From positions 62,001 to 126,000 of the forward strand of contig CAZGVO010000005.1 of NCBI GenBank assembly GCA_964529175.1: 64,000 nucleotides of DNA, read 5' to 3'. Position 1 is the stretch's first letter. Each line of letters begins with the position of its first letter. The position numbers and the translations under genes are program-made. A model generated the notes under the pieces. That model did not search any database. It was not told where the DNA came from and saw nothing but the letters and a program-made list of their open reading frames with translations. Positions 1 through 7,639 of this stretch are shown here, one piece after another. Source of the stretch: JAAFJM01 sp964529175 (GTDB taxonomy: Bacteria > Bacteroidota > Bacteroidia > UKL13-3).

Positions 1-79
1 CATGGCTTTAGCGGTAACATTTCCGGTAAATATTACCATAGGCATGCCTATTTATTTTTTAGTAGTACAGCATTTTTAG
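1..79 (+). CDS. C-terminal end of an SbtA-like sodium/bicarbonate permease (partial)
   Basis: Only the last 25 codons are inside the window, reading from base 2 to a TAG at 77-79. The tail is hydrophobic and contains TFPVNITIGMPIY, which resembles the conserved last helix of SbtA (DUF897) sodium-dependent bicarbonate transporters of the inner membrane. The match rests on a short stretch recalled from the family, so it is tentative. The neighbourhood strengthens it: a SulP transporter and DabB/DabA, all inorganic-carbon transporters, lie within 10 kb on the opposite strand. A strong hairpin terminator follows. Another multi-helix permease family cannot be excluded from the tail alone. Confidence 0.5.
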   Translation, partial: MALAVTFPVNITIGMPIYFLVVQHF

Positions 80-96
80 CAGATAATTGATTTAAC

Positions 97-137
97 AAAA
101 ACGCCCATTAGAAGTAATTCTGTTGGGCGTTTTTTTG
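97..137 (+). terminator. Rho-independent terminator after the SbtA-like gene
   Basis: ACGCCCA at 101-107 pairs with TGGGCGT at 124-130 and a run of T follows. The hairpin sits 20 bases after the stop codon of the upstream permease. Confidence 0.8.
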
Positions 138-250
138 TTTTTATTCTTATTAAATTAGGTGTCCCAAAACTTCTAATCACAAACGAAACTTCTTTAAAAA
201 TAGGTTATGAGGAAGAAACAAATCACCAAACTATATTAACCAAAATAGGA

Positions 251-655
251 CTAAAACCGAATAAAATAAAATAAAAATACAAATATATTTGGTGATAGCA
301 AAGAGATAAAAATATATAATAACATGGGATTTGCTGTCAATTTCTCTTTAGTTTCTAAATTAAAGTTCATCCATCTTTTCTTGTAGAATATCAAAAAATA
401 ATTTTCCCAATAAAATGCTTGGAAATACAAACCCATTATTAGAAAATTTATCTGAAAATTTTTTGAAATAAAAATAAGATGGAAATTTAACTTGAAAATA
501 AAAGATAATAAGTCAAAAAAAAGTAAATTAAATAGTTGTGACAAACTAAAAGTCATTAATAATTGGAAATTTTTGTCTTTTTCCGATTTAATTGACTTCG
601 TGTTTTTATATGATTGTTGAATAACTCCTACCCATAATTTATAATACCAATTCAT
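251..655 (-). CDS. Small hypothetical membrane protein
   Basis: A 134-residue protein with an ATG start, rich in Phe, Leu and Ile. About three hydrophobic segments (roughly residues 30-55, 66-90 and 111-133) suggest an inner-membrane protein. The opening MNWYYKLWV resembles the start of small uncharacterised membrane proteins in Bacteroidota, a resemblance from memory and not a database result. No catalytic motif is visible and no function is proposed. It lies on the same strand as the CPCC protein, 88 bases downstream of it. Base composition is very AT-rich, so a chance ORF is possible, but the regular hydrophobic pattern argues for a real gene. Confidence 0.5.
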   Translation of the reverse strand: MNWYYKLWVGVIQQSYKNTKSIKSEKDKNFQLLMTFSLSQLFNLLFFDLLSFIFKLNFHLIFISKNFQINFLIMGLYFQAFYWENYFLIFYKKRWMNFNLETKEKLTANPMLLYIFISLLSPNIFVFLFYFIRF

Positions 656-743
656 TTTATTTAAATCAAATATAAATATTTAGTTTATGTTTTTATGGTT
701 AGCAAAACAATCTATAATTAAAACAACCGAATATGAATTTCAG

Positions 744-998
744 CTATTCATTCATTTCATCTTTATTTGGCTTTCTTACGTCATTTATGAATAGTTCCTC
801 TTTCGCCCCAAACTTAATGAAGTTTATTTTTGCATCACGAAGTGAGACCAAATTTGGTCCACCATTATCATCAATGTGTATTGCCTGATATCTATCTTCT
901 TCCCAATAACATACTGGACAAGTTTCATGAATTTCTGTAATTGTATAATTATGACAACAAGCACATTGTTGCTTTGTATTTTTAATTTTGTTATCCAT
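744..998 (-). CDS. CPCC-family cysteine-rich small protein
   Basis: An 84-residue protein with two cysteine pairs: CACC near residue 13, then CPVCYWEED near residue 28. These are followed by a GGPN-VSL-DA--NF--FG block. This arrangement matches the Cys_rich_CPCC family (PF14206), small probable zinc-binding proteins of unknown role, except that the first CPCC reads CACC. The ATG at 998 is the only reasonable start. It is probably cytoplasmic, as there is no signal peptide. Proteins of this kind often sit singly in accessory regions. Function is unknown. Confidence 0.75.
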   Translation of the reverse strand: MDNKIKNTKQQCACCHNYTITEIHETCPVCYWEEDRYQAIHIDDNGGPNLVSLRDAKINFIKFGAKEELFINDVRKPNKDEMNE

Positions 999-1163
999 AT
1001 GTAGCCAATTGGTCTTCTTATTACTTCCCCGTTGTTTCTAATTTATAATCCTCTTTTACTATGATAATAATAACACAATTATATTAATGGGAATTATACT
1101 TTTGGCATTATCAATGCTAATGATTTGATGTGTTTTTAAAGAAAAAAATAGTTTGTATTTCTT

Positions 1164-2483
1164 TTAAAACTCCGCATGAAGCCTAATGGCAAAAACATGT
1201 GCAGGGCCTCTATCTTGGTTGTAGGCAGGGTTCATTACCAATTGGTAATCGGGGCTGAGCCAAAAATGGTCTTCGTGTAATAAGGCATTGTAAAATAGTT
1301 CCAAAATCATTTCTGGCGCATAGTTTAAATTGCCATCACCTATCATAAAGCCTTTGCCTCCTGCTTTTAAATAATTTTGATGCTCGGTTGAAATACCATT
1401 AGCAACAAATGCAATTCCCAATACATCGTCATTGCGTTTCCATTTGCTTCCATCTGCCGAAAACCCAAGGCTTACACTTTGGTCAATTTCGGTAAAAGCC
1501 CAAGTTTCGTTTAAGCCATCGTTCCAACTTACACGGCCAAATAAACCAATATAATCATTCAATTCTTGCTCGTAATTTAAGCTCAATCCATATTTGGTGC
1601 GCGCACCGTTTCTGGTTTTGGTAATATCAGGTGTTAGCATAGTGGTGCTTGGTGCTACAGCTTGTTTGTAACTACCCATATTGGCAAAATTATTAAATGC
1701 CAATAGCTTTAAACTTCCTTTGCGGTTATGTACTTTTACTGTTTTTTCAACTTCTAACACTTGCGAATTATATTGCCCAAAATTGGTTTCTAATGTTGGT
1801 CCATTGGCATATTCTGGTACTAAAGATGCGGCATACCTAACACTCCAAATGGGCGACACATATTGTAAAACCAAACCAACTGTATAACCGCGGGTATTTG
1901 CTGCATAATCCCAAGCACCGGTGCTCATCAAGCTCCAATTTAAAAATTGTGTACGTGGGTCGTGTGAGTATTTATTGTTATCAAAATAATCGGCTAAGCT
2001 GAATTTTCCTGCGGTAATTGAAAAATATTTTTCAGGTTGGTAAGTGCCTATTTTATTTGCACCATCTGCCTGCCATACTTTATTATTATTTAAGGCAAAT
2101 TTTTGGGTGATGAATGCCCTTGCTATATAAGGTTGCGGAGCAGGATTACCAATTCTAAATGTTTCGCCATTGGTAAAACCAGCTACTCCTCGGGCAGCAC
2201 TTAAGCCGCTACCACCAGCCAATTCGGGATTAAAGTAAACCTCTGCACCTTTCCATAATTTAGCTCCTAAAAATAAAGTAGTGGTTAACGATATGGCATC
2301 TTCTTCTTTTGGACTTAAACTAAAATCACTGCTATATTTACCACTAACACCCGGTTGCATTTGGTAAACAGTGGTTTGCTGAAAATGGAAACTTAACCAA
2401 TTTTTACTGGAGTCGCTTTTGTTTTGAGCTAGTGAAATTAAAGTTATAAAAGTTATTGCAATGGTGCTGCTGCTTTTTTTCAT
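1164..2483 (-). CDS. OprB-like carbohydrate porin
   Basis: A 439-residue outer-membrane beta-barrel protein from the chosen start. The frame is open to an upstream ATG at 2579, but the ATG at 2483 gives a normal signal peptide (MKKSSSTIAITFITLISLAQ) and is preferred. The segment LWKGAEVYFNPELAGGSGLS, then AARGVAGFTNGETFRIG, is typical of the carbohydrate-selective porin family (OprB). The chain ends in Phe (LHAEF), as outer-membrane barrels do. It is the most distal gene of a same-strand run with a second porin, SulP and dabBA, so it may provide outer-membrane entry for that uptake region. A sugar substrate is equally possible. Confidence 0.75.
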   Translation of the reverse strand: MKKSSSTIAITFITLISLAQNKSDSSKNWLSFHFQQTTVYQMQPGVSGKYSSDFSLSPKEEDAISLTTTLFLGAKLWKGAEVYFNPELAGGSGLSAARGVAGFTNGETFRIGNPAPQPYIARAFITQKFALNNNKVWQADGANKIGTYQPEKYFSITAGKFSLADYFDNNKYSHDPRTQFLNWSLMSTGAWDYAANTRGYTVGLVLQYVSPIWSVRYAASLVPEYANGPTLETNFGQYNSQVLEVEKTVKVHNRKGSLKLLAFNNFANMGSYKQAVAPSTTMLTPDITKTRNGARTKYGLSLNYEQELNDYIGLFGRVSWNDGLNETWAFTEIDQSVSLGFSADGSKWKRNDDVLGIAFVANGISTEHQNYLKAGGKGFMIGDGNLNYAPEMILELFYNALLHEDHFWLSPDYQLVMNPAYNQDRGPAHVFAIRLHAEF

Positions 2484-2612
2484 GGAATAATGAAGTGGGT
2501 GTGGTTGATTTACAAAGGTGCAAACGTAATAGAAATCTGTTGAAATAAAACTTGCTTTTTTTAAAGTAAAAGAGACCATGTAAACATGATCTCTTTATAA
2601 ATTCTTATTTTA

Positions 2613-3935
2613 TTAAATAGCTATTTGAAATTGCAATACTATCATGCTTTTTCTATCACTTTCTTTTAAATCGGTGCTGCTAAAAACAGGTCTGTTTTGA
2701 TAGTTTAAAGTTAACTTACTTCGGTAACCATTAATATACCAATTAAGTCCTGCATCGTATTGTAACATGCCTTGCTGTAGTCTATCAAAATTGCCATGCA
2801 TCACCATAATATAAGGTTGCAGTTGACCATTTTTTTCGCCTAATACATTTTTAGGTAATAGTAAACCAACTTGTCCTGCTATAATATTTCCTGTTCCCAT
2901 CATGGGGAAAGCATTTCCTGCACCATTAATGGTTTGTGTGCCTGTGGCTACTCCATCTCCAGGGTTCATTACTCCTAAATTACGAATATAATTTTTACCA
3001 TAGCCCAAATGCATGGCAGTGGCATAAGCACTAATGGCCATTCCTTTGTTGCCAATTGGCGCATCGTAATATGCATCTACCGCAAAATTTAACATGTCTT
3101 CTTGAATGGTATCTTTTTTAACTGCATCGCTGTAATGCCACATGGCGTTGGCTTGGTATTGAAAACCAGCACCAATATTAAAAACGCGTTTTTTGCCTAA
3201 ATAAGTACCTGTCATGTATGGTGTCAAGTTACTTTCTTCATCTAAAAATTGATACATAACATAAGCACTTGTTTGAGGATGAGGAGGCATAAAACTAAAA
3301 TCAGAATTAACAGAAATGGTTTTAACCACACTGCTAGCGGCTTTGCTTGCCAATAAAGGGTCTGATAAAATAAAACGGTAATCAAATTTACCAATTTTAC
3401 CTTTGGCATAAATACTTAGTTTACGCAAAAATTGATCATTTGCATCGTTGGTATTTTGCTCAAATAAAGGTGCATCGTACCCCATAATACTTGCTACCGC
3501 AGGCGATGCAAAGCGCGAGAAACCTGTCCAAGCGGTTAAGCCCATACCTACTTGCAATGTTTTGGGAGTTACATAATATTCGGCCAATACATCATGAAAG
3601 AATATACCCGGTTTCCTATCGCCAATATTGCTAAAATTATTAATACCAAGCTGCGAGTAAAAGAAAACTTTATCGGTTACCATTCCAAATATTTGTTGGC
3701 GCATGCGCCTAATTCCAATATCAAAACTAGCAGGATTGTTATATCCACCAATGGTTGTACCAGGGTTCATTTCTGTATATCTGCCCCAAAGTTGCGCAGT
3801 AAAAGTGGTTTTTAAATAATGCGTTCCTTCATCATTTAAATTCATGCGTAGTTCTTTATCTGGCTTTGTTTGTGCCGAAATAATATTTGTTAATACGCAG
3901 AATATCAGTAGAATATATAGTTTATTGATTTTCAT
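2613..3935 (-). CDS. Outer-membrane porin, phosphate-selective (OprO/OprP) type
   Basis: A 440-residue barrel protein. The ATG at 3935 gives the signal peptide MKINKLYILLIFCVLTNIIS followed by AQ; an ATG at 3977 would overlap sulP and bury the signal. The body has alternating amphipathic strands, an early Gln-Leu-Trp-Gly-Arg strand and a FDIGIRRMRQQIFG block like Bacteroidota porins related to OprO/OprP. It ends LQFQIAI. It starts 10 bases after the SulP stop codon, so it is probably cotranscribed with sulP. That coupling suggests it passes an anion, possibly bicarbonate; this is inference. Specificity cannot be read from the sequence. Confidence 0.72.
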   Translation of the reverse strand: MKINKLYILLIFCVLTNIISAQTKPDKELRMNLNDEGTHYLKTTFTAQLWGRYTEMNPGTTIGGYNNPASFDIGIRRMRQQIFGMVTDKVFFYSQLGINNFSNIGDRKPGIFFHDVLAEYYVTPKTLQVGMGLTAWTGFSRFASPAVASIMGYDAPLFEQNTNDANDQFLRKLSIYAKGKIGKFDYRFILSDPLLASKAASSVVKTISVNSDFSFMPPHPQTSAYVMYQFLDEESNLTPYMTGTYLGKKRVFNIGAGFQYQANAMWHYSDAVKKDTIQEDMLNFAVDAYYDAPIGNKGMAISAYATAMHLGYGKNYIRNLGVMNPGDGVATGTQTINGAGNAFPMMGTGNIIAGQVGLLLPKNVLGEKNGQLQPYIMVMHGNFDRLQQGMLQYDAGLNWYINGYRSKLTLNYQNRPVFSSTDLKESDRKSMIVLQFQIAI

Positions 3936-3945
3936 TGAATTGTAT

Positions 3946-5601
3946 TTAGATAGTTGAAACTTTTTTTCTAGTAGCATGAGGATGTTCAGAAAGTGGCTTA
4001 TGGTCGGTTAAACCTATTATTTTAAATGTTCCACCTTCGTGGTTATACTTTTCTTCCATTTCGTGAATGTGTTCCATTACAGTATGGTCAACTAACGATG
4101 CTTTGGTAAAATCTACTGTAATTTTTTTGCCTCTTGGCAATGCATCTAATTGTTTTTTTAAACCAATATAGTTACTAAAAATGGCCGAATGTTCTACATC
4201 AATTAAGTAGTTTTGGTCATCTTCGGTTATAATGGTTAAAAATGGTTTGAATATACTTTTTATAGGTACACCATTTACCAAGTGAATAATTATTTTTACA
4301 ATAATACCTGCCGCAATACCAATTAACAAATCGGTAGCAAGTGTAAATATAATAGTGGCTACAAAAATAAGTAATTGCTCTTTTCCTGCTTTATAGGTTT
4401 TTCTAAACTCTTTTGGCGATGCCAATCTGTAACCTGTAACCATTAACATGGCTGCAAGCGCTGCTAAAGGTATTTGATGGATGATTTGACCTAAAAATAC
4501 CACAAAGATTAATAAGAAAATGCCATGAAAGAAGTTTGCCCAACGTGTTTTAGCACCATTGGTTACATTAGCGGAACTACGAACCACTTCGGCTATAATT
4601 GGTAATCCACCAAGGAAACTCGAAATCATGTTTCCTGAACCTTTAGCATATAATTCTTTATTAAAGTTAGATACACGTTTAAATGGATCTAATTTATCAA
4701 TAGCAGCAGCTGTTAATAATGACTCTAAACTTGCTACTAACGAATAGGTAATTATCATTTGAATACTAAAACTGGTAAGTAAATAATCAAAGCGAGGCAT
4801 TACAATTCCATCTAAAAAATTAGCGGGTAGGGTTACTAAAAATTTAGGTCCTAAGGTGTATTCATGCGAGCTTAAAAATAAATATTTGTGCTCATGCTCT
4901 AAATCGAAATAATGACCTAAGGGAATAGCAATTAATACTACTAATAATGGTGCAGGAAGCATTTTTACATATTTATTATTAATCATTGGCAAGCCAATAA
5001 GAATAATTAAACTAACCACTGCTATAATGGCAACTTCGGGGTTCATGTTCATAAGGCTATGAGGAATAGCTGCAATAATTTCCATCATTTCTTTTCCTTC
5101 GGGTTTAACGCCTACTGCTGTATGAAATTGTTTTGCAAAAATCATGATACCAATTGCGGCTAGCATTCCATGCACTACAGATGATGGAAAAAAGTTGCTT
5201 AACACACCTGCCTTAACTAAACCAAAAAGCATTTGTAATATTCCGCAACCAATTCCAACACCTAAAGTACATTGGTAAGCAAACATTTCTACTTGCTCAG
5301 GCGATAATCCAGCAGGAGCCATTTTTTTAAAGCCTTCCATGCTCATTAAAACGATAATGGCAAGGCCAGCCGCGGGGCCGTTAATGGTTAAATGCGAACC
5401 ACTGGTCATGGATACAAACATACCCCCAATTATACCTGCTATAATACCTGCCATTGGAGGAACTCCACTAGCCATAGCTATGCCTAAACATAATGGCAAT
5501 GCTATTAATGAAACAATAAAGCCAGAAAGTAAATCGTCTTTCCAATTTTGTTTTAAACCCGCTATAAAATCTTTGGGTACTGATAAATTTATATTTTTCA
5601 T
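3946..5601 (-). CDS. SulP-family anion (bicarbonate/sulfate) transporter with STAS domain
   Basis: A 551-residue inner-membrane transporter. Residues 1-430 hold the SulP core of about 10-14 helices, including the N-terminal SLIALPLCLGIAMASGVPP segment and TINGPAAGLA. Residues about 450-540 form a cytoplasmic STAS domain (KKITVDFTKASLVDHTVMEHI). SulP members such as cyanobacterial BicA move bicarbonate with Na+, while others move sulfate. The neighbours dabB/dabA and an SbtA-like tail favour bicarbonate here, by context only. It has an ATG start. It lies 161 bases downstream of dabB on the same strand and just upstream of a porin gene. Confidence 0.88.
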   Translation of the reverse strand: MKNINLSVPKDFIAGLKQNWKDDLLSGFIVSLIALPLCLGIAMASGVPPMAGIIAGIIGGMFVSMTSGSHLTINGPAAGLAIIVLMSMEGFKKMAPAGLSPEQVEMFAYQCTLGVGIGCGILQMLFGLVKAGVLSNFFPSSVVHGMLAAIGIMIFAKQFHTAVGVKPEGKEMMEIIAAIPHSLMNMNPEVAIIAVVSLIILIGLPMINNKYVKMLPAPLLVVLIAIPLGHYFDLEHEHKYLFLSSHEYTLGPKFLVTLPANFLDGIVMPRFDYLLTSFSIQMIITYSLVASLESLLTAAAIDKLDPFKRVSNFNKELYAKGSGNMISSFLGGLPIIAEVVRSSANVTNGAKTRWANFFHGIFLLIFVVFLGQIIHQIPLAALAAMLMVTGYRLASPKEFRKTYKAGKEQLLIFVATIIFTLATDLLIGIAAGIIVKIIIHLVNGVPIKSIFKPFLTIITEDDQNYLIDVEHSAIFSNYIGLKKQLDALPRGKKITVDFTKASLVDHTVMEHIHEMEEKYNHEGGTFKIIGLTDHKPLSEHPHATRKKVSTI

Positions 5602-5694
5602 TTTTGTATTTTTTTTAAATTATTTATTTTTTAAATTGTTATCCGATAAATCGGAGTTGTTAAATTGTTGAATTGCTTATTTTCCGTTGGCTAA

Positions 5695-5712
5695 TCCCGA
5701 AAACTTTCGGGA
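5695..5712. repeat. 18-bp palindrome TCCCGAAAACTTTCGGGA
   Basis: A perfect palindrome with 8-base arms around AC lies in the dabB-sulP gap. It is followed by a short GGCCAG-rich stretch (about 5736-5758) with several copies of GCCAG. A second palindrome of the same design, with one base pair swapped, is at 63214-63231. Confidence 0.7.
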
Positions 5713-5762
5713 GAACGGCAATAGATTCTTGCTAGAGGCCAGAAGCCAGTGGCCAGTTGCCC

Positions 5763-7631
5763 TTACGAAGACCTAAACCCTACATCATGGAAACGTTTAA
5801 TATGTGGTCCTAAGAACAAACGTGAGTAAATCCTTATCAATGCCAAACCATCTATTATAAAACTAAGTGAAACAATAATGGCTAATGGTGCTTGATGTTC
5901 TTGGATATGGGTGTAAATTAAATCTTCGCCAATAAAAGTTGGTGTTATTGGAAAGCCCGATAAACCTAAGCAAGCCAATAAAAACAAAAGGGCTAAACGA
6001 GGATATTTATAAGAATGACCATAAAACTGTGTGAGGTCTATTTCTTTTTCTAATTGTTTTAGTTTTATAAAACAAAAATAGCCAAGCGCACCAGCTATTA
6101 AACCTCCACTTAAATACAAAACAATATGGCTGTACTCAAAATGTTCGTTAAATGAAATGGCTAAAGTAATCATTATGTTATTCATTAATACCAATGTCCA
6201 ACTTACCATTACACTTTGACGTTCGGCAAACGATTTGGCTACTAATAATAGTCCAAATAATCCTATAAGTTCTGGTAAAAAACGATGTACTTGATAAGGA
6301 ATTGCAGATTCGTTTTGTAAAGCAGCTATGGCACCAATAAGAATTATAATAAATAAAACCAAGGCAGCTTTAAAATTTAAAAACTTCATTTTTCTACCGA
6401 CAAATTTTATTGGCATCCAAATAAACTGATATACAAACCAATCTAAGTTCCATTCTTTTAAACTTAACATATAAATGGTGTATTGCAAACGTTTTGGAAG
6501 TGCAAATTTAGACGAATGAACACGAGGAGTAAAGTTGTAAAATTGCTCACGAATTAAGTAACTAACCACCGATGGTGAAACCAATAATTGGTAAGTTCTT
6601 AAAAATGCATTTCCAGCAAAATGAATCAATGCTAAGGTTTCGAAACCCGCAGCTACTTCTATAAAAATTAAACCTATTTGTGCTAACGAGGCGTAAGCTA
6701 CTTGGCTTTTAACCGATGATTGAACCCTTGCAGTTAATGAACCCATAATAGCTGTGATTAAACCTAAAACACCAATAATTACCCTAACTGAATATTGGTA
6801 CTCCCAAAACGGAAATGTACGCAGTAATAAAAACACCCCAATATGCACCGAAAGCGAACCATAAAATATGGCACTTGATGGAGTTGGCCCTTCCATGGCT
6901 CTTGGTAACCATGATGAAAATGGAAACTGTGCCGATTTAGCCGCTGCTGATATCAAAATCATTAACGAAATAAAAACACCAATCCAACTGTGGTTTTGCA
7001 AATGTTCATGCACTAATTCGTAGTTGTTTAATTTTAAAAAAGTAATGTTTTCGTGCCATAAATGATGGCTCATCCACATGGCTAATAAAATGCCTACATC
7101 GCCAATTCTATAAATACTAAATACCTTAATGGCATTTTTTACAGGCAAGTATCTTTCGCGGTAAAAACTAATGAGTAAAAACGATGATGTACCCAAAATT
7201 TCCCAACCTAAAAATAAGGTTTCGAAATTACCTGAAAGCACAGTAATGCTATAACCAACATAAAAGAATAAAATGGTATTGAAAAACCTTTTATAACCAT
7301 GTTCGCGGTGCAAATAATAACGGCTATAAATGGTAACTAAAAAGGTAAGAAACGAACCTACAAAAAGATAAGCAACAGTAATTTTATCGAAATAAAAATC
7401 GAGTAAAAATTCGTAGTTGGTAGTTTTGTAAATAAGAATTTCCTTTAAGTTAAGTACCGGAAAACCATTAAAAAGCCAATAGATAACAAAAACTACAAAG
7501 CCAATAAAATTAATGCCTACCGATGTAAATGCAGTTAATGATATGAGCTTTTCATTTTGTATTGGAATAATTAAACTAATAATAAAACCAAGCAAAGGAA
7601 TAAGTATGAATAATTGAATTATTTTCTCCAT
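5763..7631 (-). CDS. dabB: DabB, proton-channel subunit of the DAB inorganic-carbon pump
   Basis: A 622-residue polytopic membrane protein of the NuoL/MrpA antiporter family. It keeps the family's ion-path residues: Glu144 in LGWEILG and Lys232 in AAKSAQFPFSSWLP, followed by AMEGPTPSSAIFYGS. It lacks the rest of a complex I operon. Instead dabA lies 8 bases upstream, so this is DabB, which uses the ion gradient to energise CO2-to-bicarbonate conversion by DabA. Start is the ATG at 7631. Its length is near the longer DabB proteins. There is no sign of damage. Confidence 0.93.
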   Translation of the reverse strand: MEKIIQLFILIPLLGFIISLIIPIQNEKLISLTAFTSVGINFIGFVVFVIYWLFNGFPVLNLKEILIYKTTNYEFLLDFYFDKITVAYLFVGSFLTFLVTIYSRYYLHREHGYKRFFNTILFFYVGYSITVLSGNFETLFLGWEILGTSSFLLISFYRERYLPVKNAIKVFSIYRIGDVGILLAMWMSHHLWHENITFLKLNNYELVHEHLQNHSWIGVFISLMILISAAAKSAQFPFSSWLPRAMEGPTPSSAIFYGSLSVHIGVFLLLRTFPFWEYQYSVRVIIGVLGLITAIMGSLTARVQSSVKSQVAYASLAQIGLIFIEVAAGFETLALIHFAGNAFLRTYQLLVSPSVVSYLIREQFYNFTPRVHSSKFALPKRLQYTIYMLSLKEWNLDWFVYQFIWMPIKFVGRKMKFLNFKAALVLFIIILIGAIAALQNESAIPYQVHRFLPELIGLFGLLLVAKSFAERQSVMVSWTLVLMNNIMITLAISFNEHFEYSHIVLYLSGGLIAGALGYFCFIKLKQLEKEIDLTQFYGHSYKYPRLALLFLLACLGLSGFPITPTFIGEDLIYTHIQEHQAPLAIIVSLSFIIDGLALIRIYSRLFLGPHIKRFHDVGFRSS

Positions 7632-7639
7632 TTTTTCGA

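Noticed and set aside
5763..7631. NuoL subunit of complex I
   Set aside because: No other nuo gene is nearby and dabA is 8 bases upstream, so DabB is the better call.
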